From positions 1 through 32,249 of the forward strand of contig NZ_WWIR01000260.1 of NCBI RefSeq assembly GCF_009863025.1: a stretch of 32,249 nucleotides of DNA. The letters run 5' to 3'. The position numbers and the translations under genes are program-made. Positions 26,622-32,249 of the stretch are shown here, in pieces. The notes under the pieces are model-generated. The model did not search any database, was not told the DNA's origin, and saw nothing but the letters and a program-made list of their open reading frames with translations. Position 1 is the stretch's first letter. Each line of letters opens with the position of its first letter. This DNA is from Streptomyces sp. SID4985 (GTDB lineage: Bacteria > Actinomycetota > Actinomycetes > Streptomycetales > Streptomycetaceae).

Positions 26622-27074
26622 ATGCGCGCGAAGATCACTTACCTTGTCACGGCCGCCGTCCTGGTCTTCTACTTCGTCCTGGTCGGCAGCCGGGGCGTGA
26701 TGCTCATCGAGTCCGGCACGCTCCTCACCGTCACCTTCGGCGTGACGGTGCTGATCCTGCCGGTCATCGGTCTGTGGTTCCTGTGGAAGAACACCCAGTT
26801 CGTCCGCCGGGCCAACGCCCTCGCCGCCGAACTGGACGCCGAGGGCGGCCTGCCCGTCGACGAGCTGAAGCGCACCGCGGGCGGCCGGATCGACCGCGAC
26901 TCGGCCGACGAGGTCTTCGCCCGCCGCAGGGCCGAGACCGAGGCCGCCCCGGAGGACTGGCGCAGCTGGTTCCGGCTCGCCGTCGCCTACCACGACGCCC
27001 GCGACACCCCGCGCGCCCGCAAGGCGATGCAGCGCGCCATCGCCCTGCACGACGGCAGGCCCGTACCGGCCTGA
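26622..27074 (+). CDS. two-TM membrane protein with TPR-like C-terminus
   Basis: A 150-aa protein not tied to a named family. TM helices lie at about 5-22 (TYLVTAAVLVFYFVLVG) and 34-54 (LLTVTFGVTVLILPVIGLWF). A cytosolic domain follows, ending in a helix pair WFRLAVAYHDARDTPRARKA that looks like one tetratricopeptide repeat. The gene starts ten bases after dapB and ends the operon at a strong hairpin. The ribosome site is weak (GAGAG), which suggests translation coupled to dapB. Function unknown. Confidence 0.85.
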   Translation: MRAKITYLVTAAVLVFYFVLVGSRGVMLIESGTLLTVTFGVTVLILPVIGLWFLWKNTQFVRRANALAAELDAEGGLPVDELKRTAGGRIDRDSADEVFARRRAETEAAPEDWRSWFRLAVAYHDARDTPRARKAMQRAIALHDGRPVPA

Positions 27075-27089
27075 ACCCGGTGACAGCCG

Positions 27090-27126
27090 AAGGGGCCGCC
27101 CCGCGACTTGCGCGGGACGGCCCCTT
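27090..27126. terminator. bidirectional terminator
   Basis: AAGGGGCCG (27090-27098) pairs with CGGCCCCTT (27118-27126), then after a C/A mismatch CCCGCG pairs with CGCGGG around loop ACTTG. It lies between the convergent genes ending at 27074 and 27154. Confidence 0.85.
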
Positions 27127-27153
27127 CTCCGTGGGCTCGGCTTCTCCGTGGGC

Positions 27154-27708
27154 TCAGTGCGGCCGGTACTCCGCCGCCCACGCCTCCACCGCGTCCGCCG
27201 CCCGGTCGAACCCGGCGGGCCGGTTCAGGAAGTCCAGGCCGTGCGTGGTGAGCAGCGGCGCGGTGTCGTCGGGCGCCCGGTCGGCGCGCACCAGCGTCAG
27301 CGCCTGCCCCTGCACCGTGCGGGGCAGCCCCAGCCAGCGCACCGGCTGCTGCGCGGTCCGCACCGAGACCACCCGCTGCCAGGGCACCGTCCGCGTCGTC
27401 AGGAAGCCCACCTGGCGCAACCCGCGTTCGCTCACCCACACGCCCATGCGCAGCACCCGCAGCGCGGCGAGGATGATCGCGAAGGCCAGCCCGAAGATCG
27501 CCCCGGCGGAGGACGCCGAACCGGTGAGGGCGATGAGCACCGCGGCGAACAGCACGAAGGACGACAGCAGCAGCCCCACGGCCACTCCGCCCACCCGCCA
27601 GGGCCCGGGACGGTACGGCCGCCGCCAGCGGTCCCGGTCGTCGTACGGCAGCGAGCTCTCGGGCGCCGCCTCGGTGGTGCGGTCGGCCGTCAGGAAGGGG
27701 AGGGGCAC
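27154..27708 (-). CDS. PH-domain membrane protein
   Basis: A 184-aa protein. A proline/arginine-rich cytosolic N-terminus (~1-38) is followed by two close TM helices (~40-62 and 67-86). A bacterial PH-like domain comes next, with WVSERGLRQVGFLTTRTVPW, then RVVSVRTAQQPVRWLGLPR and a beta-rich end. This resembles the small membrane PH proteins common in actinobacteria, whose role is unclear. The GTG has GAGGAA five bases ahead. On the minus strand TGGTGA-17-TAGCCT (about 27775-27747) is a weak promoter candidate. Confidence 0.85.
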   Translation of the reverse strand: MPLPFLTADRTTEAAPESSLPYDDRDRWRRPYRPGPWRVGGVAVGLLLSSFVLFAAVLIALTGSASSAGAIFGLAFAIILAALRVLRMGVWVSERGLRQVGFLTTRTVPWQRVVSVRTAQQPVRWLGLPRTVQGQALTLVRADRAPDDTAPLLTTHGLDFLNRPAGFDRAADAVEAWAAEYRPH

Positions 27709-27795
27709 GGCTGTTCCTCACTCGGTCGCGTGGGCTGTGCCCGGTGAGGCTATCCGCCGGTGATCGCGCTCACCAGCCATGGACCGCCGTAAGGG

Positions 27796-28032
27796 TCAGT
27801 GTCCCCGCGCCGCCTGGGACTGCGGCCCCTGCGGAGTACTGGGCGTGGAGAGCGCGGGCATGCCGAGCAGCAGCGAGCCGACCAGACCCGCGACGAGGGT
27901 GAGCCCCAGCAGCCAGCGCCCGGCTATCTCGCCCGTGGACGCCCGCTCACGGGGCGGGGGAGCGACATTGCCGCGGAACCTGTCGGCTTCGGCGAGGAAG
28001 GCGAAGGGCACGGGCTCACGGCGACGGAACAT
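27796..28032 (-). CDS. small membrane protein, 78 aa
   Basis: A small protein with a charged N-terminal half (MFRRREPVPFAFLAEADRFR, then PPPRERAST) and one TM helix (~37-56, GRWLLGLTLVAGLVGSLLLG), ending in a Ser/Thr/Pro/Gln-rich outer tail. I chose the ATG at 28032 because GAGGAG lies ten bases ahead. The frame is open upstream, but that part lies in a repeat-rich non-coding region. No homologous family is known to me. The codon pattern and the good ribosome site support it as a real gene. Confidence 0.7.
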   Translation of the reverse strand: MFRRREPVPFAFLAEADRFRGNVAPPPRERASTGEIAGRWLLGLTLVAGLVGSLLLGMPALSTPSTPQGPQSQAARGH

Positions 28033-28258
28033 GGGGATGTGTCTCCTCTCGGGGGCTCGGGGGCTCGGGGGCTGACGGGGACGGATCTCACCGCCGATAC
28101 AGGCGTACCTCACCGGTACAGACGTGCGAGTGCCACAAAAGGATCCCATGTCCGGAAAACCGATGGATGTGATCTTTGAGGTGAGGTGGCGGTTGTCCTG
28201 AGAGGGTGCGCGTGCCCCGTATGGTGGGCGCAAACCCGGAAGTGATGGAAGGACCCGC
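28033..28258. other. divergent region upstream of thyX with 8-bp tandem repeat
   Basis: A 226-base non-coding stretch. GGGGGCTC is repeated almost three times in tandem at 28051-28073. An imperfect direct repeat (TACAGGCGTAC at 28098 and TACAGACGTGC at 28117) follows, then a relatively AT-rich patch at 28135-28180. TATGGT (28220-28225) is a -10 candidate for thyX without a properly spaced -35. Confidence 0.55.
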
Positions 28259-28987
28259 GTGACCACCCCCCAGCCGCTCACCCTCCGCAGCGACGTCACC
28301 GTCGAGCTGGTGAAATCCAGTGCGTCGGACGCCGATGTCCTCTTCGCCGCCCGCGTCTCCACGCTCGGCGAGCAGTCCCTGGACGAGCTGGGCAAGGACC
28401 CCGAGCGCTCCAAGGGGCTGATCAACTACCTGATGCGCGACCGGCACGGCAGCCCGTTCGAGCACAACTCGCTGACCTTCTTCATCAGCGCCCCGATCTT
28501 CGTCTTCCGCGAGTTCATGCGGCACCGCGTCGGCTGGTCCTACAACGAGGAATCGGGCCGCTACCGGGAGCTGGAGCCGGTCTTCTACGTCCCCGACACC
28601 TCCCGCAAGCTGGTCCAGGAGGGCCGTCCGGGCAAGTACGTCTTCGTCGAGGGCAGCCCCGCCCAGCACGAGACGGTGCGCGACACCCTGACGGAGTCCT
28701 ACGAGCAGGCGTACGCGGCCTACCAGAAGCTGCTCGCCGAGGGTGTCGCCCGCGAGGTCGCCCGCGCGGCCCTCCCGGTCGGCCTCTACTCCTCGATGTA
28801 CGCCACCTGCAACGCCCGCTCCCTGATGCACTTCCTCGGCCTGCGCACCCAGCACGAGCTGGCCAAGGTGCCGTCCTTCCCGCAGCGCGAGATCGAGATG
28901 GTCGGCGAACAGATGGAGGCCAAGTGGGCGGAACTCATGCCGCTCACCCACGCCGCCTTCAACGCCAACGGCCGCGTCGCCCCGTAA
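28259..28987 (+). CDS. thyX: FAD-dependent thymidylate synthase ThyX
   Basis: A 242-aa flavin-dependent enzyme that makes dTMP from dUMP with methylene-tetrahydrofolate and NADPH. The ThyX signature is present as R88-H-R90-VGWSYNEES-GR, and the second substrate region has RAALPVGLYSSMYATCNARS. The length is typical. The GTG start follows GGAAGGA by five bases. It is a monocistronic unit by spacing: a small membrane-protein gene diverges upstream, and hairpins plus a new promoter separate it from dapA. Confidence 0.97.
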   Translation: MTTPQPLTLRSDVTVELVKSSASDADVLFAARVSTLGEQSLDELGKDPERSKGLINYLMRDRHGSPFEHNSLTFFISAPIFVFREFMRHRVGWSYNEESGRYRELEPVFYVPDTSRKLVQEGRPGKYVFVEGSPAQHETVRDTLTESYEQAYAAYQKLLAEGVAREVARAALPVGLYSSMYATCNARSLMHFLGLRTQHELAKVPSFPQREIEMVGEQMEAKWAELMPLTHAAFNANGRVAP

Positions 28988-28997
28988 AAACGAAGCC

Positions 28998-29018
28998 CCG
29001 TTCCCCTCGACGGAACGG
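28998..29018 (+). terminator. hairpin downstream of thyX
   Basis: CCGTTCC (28998-29004) pairs perfectly with GGAACGG (29012-29018) across a seven-base loop, ten bases after the thyX stop. No T-tract follows, so it is a weak terminator candidate. Confidence 0.5.
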
Positions 29019-29049
29019 ATGTACGGAGCAACCTTGCGAAGTGTCCGTA

Positions 29050-29079
29050 TTGCGGCATTTAGCGAAGTTCATCTAGCCT
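29050..29079 (+). promoter_or_regulatory. candidate promoter upstream of a short terminated transcript
   Basis: TTGCGG (29050-29055), an 18-base spacer, then TAGCCT (29074-29079). A start near 29086 is expected. A GCGAAGT word occurs at 29036 and again at 29062, inside the spacer. Confidence 0.45.
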
Positions 29080-29085
29080 GATCAA

Positions 29086-29138
29086 ACGGACCCGGCACTG
29101 CTTGAACCCCCGAGCAGGCAGTGCCGGGCTCCTCTTTT
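29086..29138 (+). ncRNA. possible short RNA or attenuated leader ending in a strong terminator
   Basis: From the predicted start, the transcript would consist almost only of a hairpin: CCCGGCACTGC (29091-29101) pairs perfectly with GCAGTGCCGGG (29118-29128), and the loop can pair further (CTGCT/AGCAG as an alternative). The hairpin is followed by CTCCTCTTTT, one of the few T-rich terminator tails in this window. The terminator call is strong. The existence of a separate ~50-base RNA is inference, and it may simply terminate thyX. Confidence 0.45.
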
Positions 29139-29188
29139 GTCCTGACTTACCCGGCACCCCACGGGGCGACCATGGATCGAGTACCGAG

Positions 29189-29194
29189 TAGCGT
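29189..29194 (+). promoter_or_regulatory. -10 element placing dapA on a leaderless mRNA
   Basis: TAGCGT lies seven bases ahead of the dapA ATG at 29202, and GCGACC sits 17 bases upstream of it as a partial -35. No Shine-Dalgarno is seen before the ATG. This spacing is typical of leaderless genes in actinobacteria. Confidence 0.4.
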
Positions 29195-29201
29195 GTCACC
29201 C

Positions 29202-30101
29202 ATGGCTCCGACCTCGACTCCGCAGACCCCCTTCGGGCGGGTCCTCACCGCCATGGTCACGCCCTTCACGGCGGACGGCGCACTCGACCTCGACGGCGCG
29301 CAGCGGCTCGCCGCCCACCTGGTGGACGCAGGCAACGACGGCCTGATCGTCAACGGCACCACCGGCGAGTCCCCCACCACCAGCGACGCGGAGAAAGCGG
29401 ACCTCGTCCGGGCCGTCATCGAGGCGGTCGGCGACCGCGCCCACGTCGTCGCCGGAGTCGGCACCAACGACACCCACCACAGCACCGCACTGGCCCGCCA
29501 GGCCGAGGCCGCCGGCGCCCACGGCCTCCTGGTCGTCACGCCGTACTACAACAAGCCCCCGCAGGAGGGCCTGTACCGGCACTTCACCACCGTCGCCGAC
29601 GCGACCGGCCTGCCGGTCATGCTCTACGACATCCCCGGCCGCTCCGGCGTCCCGATCAGCACCGAGACGCTGGTCCGCCTCGCCGCGCACCCCCGGATCG
29701 TGGCCAACAAGGACGCCAAGGGCGACCTCGGCCGCGCCAGCTGGGCCATCGCCCGCTCCGGCCTCGCCTGGTACTCCGGCGACGACATGCTGAACCTGCC
29801 GCTGCTGTCCGTCGGCGCCGTCGGCTTCGTCTCCGTCGTCGGCCACCTGGTCGCCCCGGACCTGCGCGCGCTCGTCGATGCCTACACCTCCGGCGACGTC
29901 GTCAAGGCCACCGAGATCCACCAGAAGCTGCTCCCGGTCTACACCGGCGTCTTCCGTACCCAGGGCGTCATGACCACCAAGGCCGCCCTCGCCCTCCAGG
30001 GCCTGCCCGCGGGCCCGCTGCGCGCGCCCATGGTCGAGTGCTCCGCCGAAGAGATCGCGCAGCTCAAGCTCGATCTCGCCGCCGGCGGGGTACAGCTCTG
30101 A
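29202..30101 (+). CDS. dapA: 4-hydroxy-tetrahydrodipicolinate synthase
   Basis: A 299-aa aldolase that condenses pyruvate with aspartate semialdehyde, the first committed step to diaminopimelate and lysine. Key residues are T53-T54 in NGTTGES, Y142 in LYDIPGRSG and the Schiff-base lysine K170 in VANKDAKGD. The length is normal. The frame is open to 29121, but the ATG at 29202 fits the family N-terminus (MAPTSTPQTPFGRVLTAMVT) and a -10 box just upstream. An ATG at 29172 is a less likely start. It is followed by rnj after 110 bases. Confidence 0.95.
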   Translation: MAPTSTPQTPFGRVLTAMVTPFTADGALDLDGAQRLAAHLVDAGNDGLIVNGTTGESPTTSDAEKADLVRAVIEAVGDRAHVVAGVGTNDTHHSTALARQAEAAGAHGLLVVTPYYNKPPQEGLYRHFTTVADATGLPVMLYDIPGRSGVPISTETLVRLAAHPRIVANKDAKGDLGRASWAIARSGLAWYSGDDMLNLPLLSVGAVGFVSVVGHLVAPDLRALVDAYTSGDVVKATEIHQKLLPVYTGVFRTQGVMTTKAALALQGLPAGPLRAPMVECSAEEIAQLKLDLAAGGVQL

Positions 30102-30160
30102 CAACAGACTTCCGCACCACGCGGCCTCACAACTGAATCGACAACTGCACGCACGAACGT

Positions 30161-30197
30161 CACCCGCGCCACGTGCCACCGGTACGTGGCGCGGGTG
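30161..30197 (+). other. strong hairpin in the dapA-rnj gap
   Basis: CACCCGCGCCACGT (30161-30174) pairs perfectly with ACGTGGCGCGGGTG (30184-30197), with a nine-base loop. It ends four bases ahead of the rnj ribosome site (GGAG at 30202) and has no T-tract. It could end dapA mRNA or control rnj translation or processing. Confidence 0.75.
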
Positions 30198-30211
30198 GTC
30201 AGGAGAGTCTT

Positions 30212-31897
30212 TTGAGTCATCCGCACCCTGAACTCGCCCCCCCGCCGCCGCTCGCCAAGGGCGGCCTGCGGGTCACTCCGCTCGGCGGTCTCGGTGAGAT
30301 CGGCCGGAACATGACGGTCTTCGAGTACGACGGCCGTCTGCTGATCGTCGACTGCGGCGTCCTCTTCCCCGAGGAGGAGCAGCCCGGCGTCGACCTGATC
30401 CTGCCGGACTTCTCGTCCATCCGGGACCGCCTCGACGACATCGAGGGCATCGTCCTCACGCACGGCCACGAGGACCACATCGGCGCCGTGCCCTACCTGC
30501 TCCGCGAGAAGCCGGACATCCCGCTCATCGGCTCCAAGCTCACCCTCGCGCTGATCGAGGCCAAGCTCCAGGAGCACCGCATCCGTCCGTACACCCTTGA
30601 GGTGGAGGCGGGCGACCGTGAGCAGGTCGGTCCGTTCAACCTCGAGTTCGTCGCGGTGAACCACTCCATCCCGGACGCCCTCGCGGTCGCCATCCGTACC
30701 CCGGCCGGCATGGTCGTGCACACCGGCGACTTCAAGATGGACCAGCTGCCGCTGGACGGCCGGCTGACCGACCTGCACGCCTTCGCGCGCCTGAGCGAGG
30801 AGGGCATCGACCTCCTCCTCTCGGACTCCACGAACGCCGAGGTACCCGGCTTCGTCCCGCCCGAGCGCGACATCTCCAACGTGCTGGACAACGTCTTCGC
30901 CGGTGCGCACAGCCGCATCATCGTGGCGAGCTTCGCCAGCCATGTGCACCGCATCCAGCAGATCCTGGACACCGCCCAGAAGTACGGCCGCAAGGTCGCC
31001 TTCGTCGGCCGCTCCATGGTCCGCAACATGGGCATCGCGCGGGACCTCGGCTATCTGAAGGTCCCGCCGGGCCTGGTCGTCGACGTCAAGCAGCTGGACG
31101 ACCTGCCCGCCGACAAGGTGGTCCTGGTCTGCACGGGTTCCCAGGGCGAGCCGATGGCGGCCCTGTCCCGCATGGCCAACCGCGACCACCAGATCCGGAT
31201 CGTCGAGGGCGACACGGTCATCCTGGCCTCGTCCCTCATCCCCGGCAACGAGAACGCGGTCTACCGCGTGATCAACGGCCTGACCCGCTGGGGCGCCAAC
31301 GTCGTCCACAAGGGCAACGCCAAGGTGCACGTCTCCGGACACGCCTCGGCCGGCGAGCTGCTGTACTTCTACAACATCTGCAAGCCGAAGAACCTCATGC
31401 CGGTGCACGGCGAATGGCGCCATCTGCGCGCCAACGCCGAGCTGGGCGCCGCGACGGGCGTCCCGCACGACCGCATCGTGATCGCCGAGGACGGCGTCGC
31501 GGTCGACCTGATCAAGGGCAAGGCCAAGATCGCGGGCAAGGTCCAGGCCGGTTACGTCTACGTCGACGGCCTCTCCGTCGGTGAGGTCGGCGAGCCCGCG
31601 CTGAAGGACCGCAAGATCCTCGGCGACGAGGGCATCATCTCGGTCTACGTGGTCATGGACTCGACCACCGGCAAGATCACGGGTGGCCCGCACATCCAGG
31701 CCCGGGGCTCCGGCATCGACGACTCCGCCTTCGCCGAGATCCTCCCGAAGATCACCGAGACGCTGGAGAAGTCCGCCTCGGACGGCGTCGTGGAGCCCCA
31801 CCAGCTCCAGCAGCTCATCCGGCGCGTGCTCGGCAAGTGGGTCTCCGACACCTACCGTCGGCGCCCGATGATCCTCCCGGTTGTCGTCGAGGTCTGA
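30212..31897 (+). CDS. rnj: ribonuclease J
   Basis: A 561-aa metallo-beta-lactamase/beta-CASP ribonuclease with endonuclease and 5' exonuclease activity in the actinobacterial and firmicute families. Zinc motif H84-G-H86-E-D88-H89 is present in LTHGHEDHIG. Further metal residues are in NHSIPDA and HTGDFKMDQ, the beta-CASP region has VASFASHVHRIQQI, and LMPVHGEWRHL lies near the end. The TTG start is chosen because GGAG lies six bases ahead. The frame stays open to 30173, but that part runs through the hairpin. It shares the window with pnp, its likely partner in mRNA decay. Confidence 0.96.
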   Translation: MSHPHPELAPPPPLAKGGLRVTPLGGLGEIGRNMTVFEYDGRLLIVDCGVLFPEEEQPGVDLILPDFSSIRDRLDDIEGIVLTHGHEDHIGAVPYLLREKPDIPLIGSKLTLALIEAKLQEHRIRPYTLEVEAGDREQVGPFNLEFVAVNHSIPDALAVAIRTPAGMVVHTGDFKMDQLPLDGRLTDLHAFARLSEEGIDLLLSDSTNAEVPGFVPPERDISNVLDNVFAGAHSRIIVASFASHVHRIQQILDTAQKYGRKVAFVGRSMVRNMGIARDLGYLKVPPGLVVDVKQLDDLPADKVVLVCTGSQGEPMAALSRMANRDHQIRIVEGDTVILASSLIPGNENAVYRVINGLTRWGANVVHKGNAKVHVSGHASAGELLYFYNICKPKNLMPVHGEWRHLRANAELGAATGVPHDRIVIAEDGVAVDLIKGKAKIAGKVQAGYVYVDGLSVGEVGEPALKDRKILGDEGIISVYVVMDSTTGKITGGPHIQARGSGIDDSAFAEILPKITETLEKSASDGVVEPHQLQQLIRRVLGKWVSDTYRRRPMILPVVVEV

Positions 31898-31917
31898 CCT
31901 CCGACGCTCTGACCTGC

Positions 31918-31953
31918 ACAGAGGCCCCCCGACTCCGGTCGGGGGGCCTCTGT
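31918..31953 (+). terminator. strong terminator after rnj
   Basis: A perfect 16-base-pair stem (ACAGAGGCCCCCCGAC with its complement) and loop TCCG, 20 bases after the rnj stop. Confidence 0.92.
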
Positions 31954-31988
31954 CGTACCCCCGCTGGAAAAAATCTTGACAGCACGGG

Positions 31989-32017
31989 TTGACACCCCCT
32001 GGCCAGATCCGTAGTGT
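31989..32017 (+). promoter_or_regulatory. consensus promoter, probably rRNA operon promoter
   Basis: TTGACA (31989-31994), a 17-base spacer, then TAGTGT (32012-32017). The -35 is perfect. A second TTGACA lies 13 bases upstream (31976) but has no -10 at the right distance. Confidence 0.7.
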
Positions 32018-32249
32018 TCTCTGTCTGCCCCGGAGCCGTAACGGTTCTGCGGTGGCACCTCCGCCGCGCAAGCGGCACTCCAACCACCAGCACGATCTCC
32101 CGTTCGGGAATGTATTCGGCACGTCCGAATTCAATTCGAATGGGGCTCGGCAGCCCGATTAGGAACTGCCGGGGTTGATCCGCTAAGGTTTGAGACGTCG
32201 GAACGGCCGCGAGGCCGGGAAGACAAACCCCGCTGACTGGGGGTCAGAC
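32018..32249 (+). other. rRNA operon promoter/leader region (16S lies downstream)
   Basis: A non-coding stretch with local AT-rich patches (palindrome CGAATT-C-AATTCG at 32126-32138) that is atypical of the rest of the window. From 32175 on, the words TTGATCCGCTAAGGTTTGAG, GACGTCGGAACGG and GGGAAGACAAACCCCGCTGA match what I recall of the leader of Streptomyces 16S-23S-5S operons. TAAGGT (32184-32189) may be the -10 of a further promoter. Small stems (GGCC-GCGA-GGCC near 32205 and CTGAC/GTCAG near 32234) are present. No rRNA gene starts inside the window. Confidence 0.7.

Noticed and set aside
27124-27155. 15-bp direct repeat (CTTCTCCGTGGGCTC twice, 17 bases apart)
   Set aside because: It lies at the end of a terminator and the end of a gene with no further copies. 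Probably a local duplication without function.
30173-30211. Upstream extension of RNase J to an earlier start
   Set aside because: It would translate through the 14-bp hairpin and ignore the well-placed GGAG ahead of the TTG at 30212.
31976-31981. Second TTGACA as an independent promoter
   Set aside because: No -10-like hexamer lies 16-18 bases downstream.

Overview
The window is chromosomal DNA from a Streptomyces or a very close relative. The evidence is the high GC content with G/C-rich third codon positions, frequent GTG and TTG starts, and a gene order (rpsO-pnp-M16 peptidase-dapB-...-thyX-dapA-RNase J) that matches, from memory, the S. coelicolor chromosome. I see no tRNA gene, CRISPR array, insertion sequence or prophage.

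Left half (1-19.3 kb): a type VII (ESX) secretion locus. Its core genes are mycosin (mycP), the WXG100 pair esxB/esxA, the three-ATPase motor eccC and the ubiquitin-like/multi-TM channel subunit eccD. A plus-strand operon (5567-9847) encodes a small helical protein with a YxxxE motif, a PPE-like WXG protein with a long Gly/Pro/Thr-rich tail, mycosin, EsxB and EsxA. Converging on it is a minus-strand operon, eccC > small helical protein B > ~760-aa WXG protein B > lipoprotein B (17404 to 9940). On the outer left flank the same module is repeated: small protein A > ~770-aa WXG protein A > four tandem lipoproteins, the first of them frameshifted (5128 to 107). The two modules are clear paralogues. 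The lipoproteins share a four-cysteine pattern, so each module looks like partner + WXG cargo + surface lipoprotein(s). No EccB or EccE is visible in the window.

Middle (19.3-21.4 kb): a DUF397 protein and a membrane-anchored PQQ-type beta-propeller protein separate the ESX locus from the housekeeping block.

Right half (21.6-31.9 kb): housekeeping genes for RNA turnover and the lysine/diaminopimelate and thymidylate pathways. They are rpsO (S15), pnp (PNPase), an M16 metallopeptidase translationally coupled to pnp, dapB, a two-TM/TPR-like protein, a PH-domain membrane protein, a 78-aa membrane protein, thyX, dapA and rnj (RNase J). Several strong RNA hairpins punctuate this block: rpsO-pnp, inside the 5' end of the M16 gene, upstream of dapA, upstream of rnj and after rnj.

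Right end (32-32.25 kb): a consensus TTGACA-17-TAGTGT promoter followed by sequence that I recognise as the upstream leader of a Streptomyces rRNA operon. The 16S gene itself lies beyond the window.
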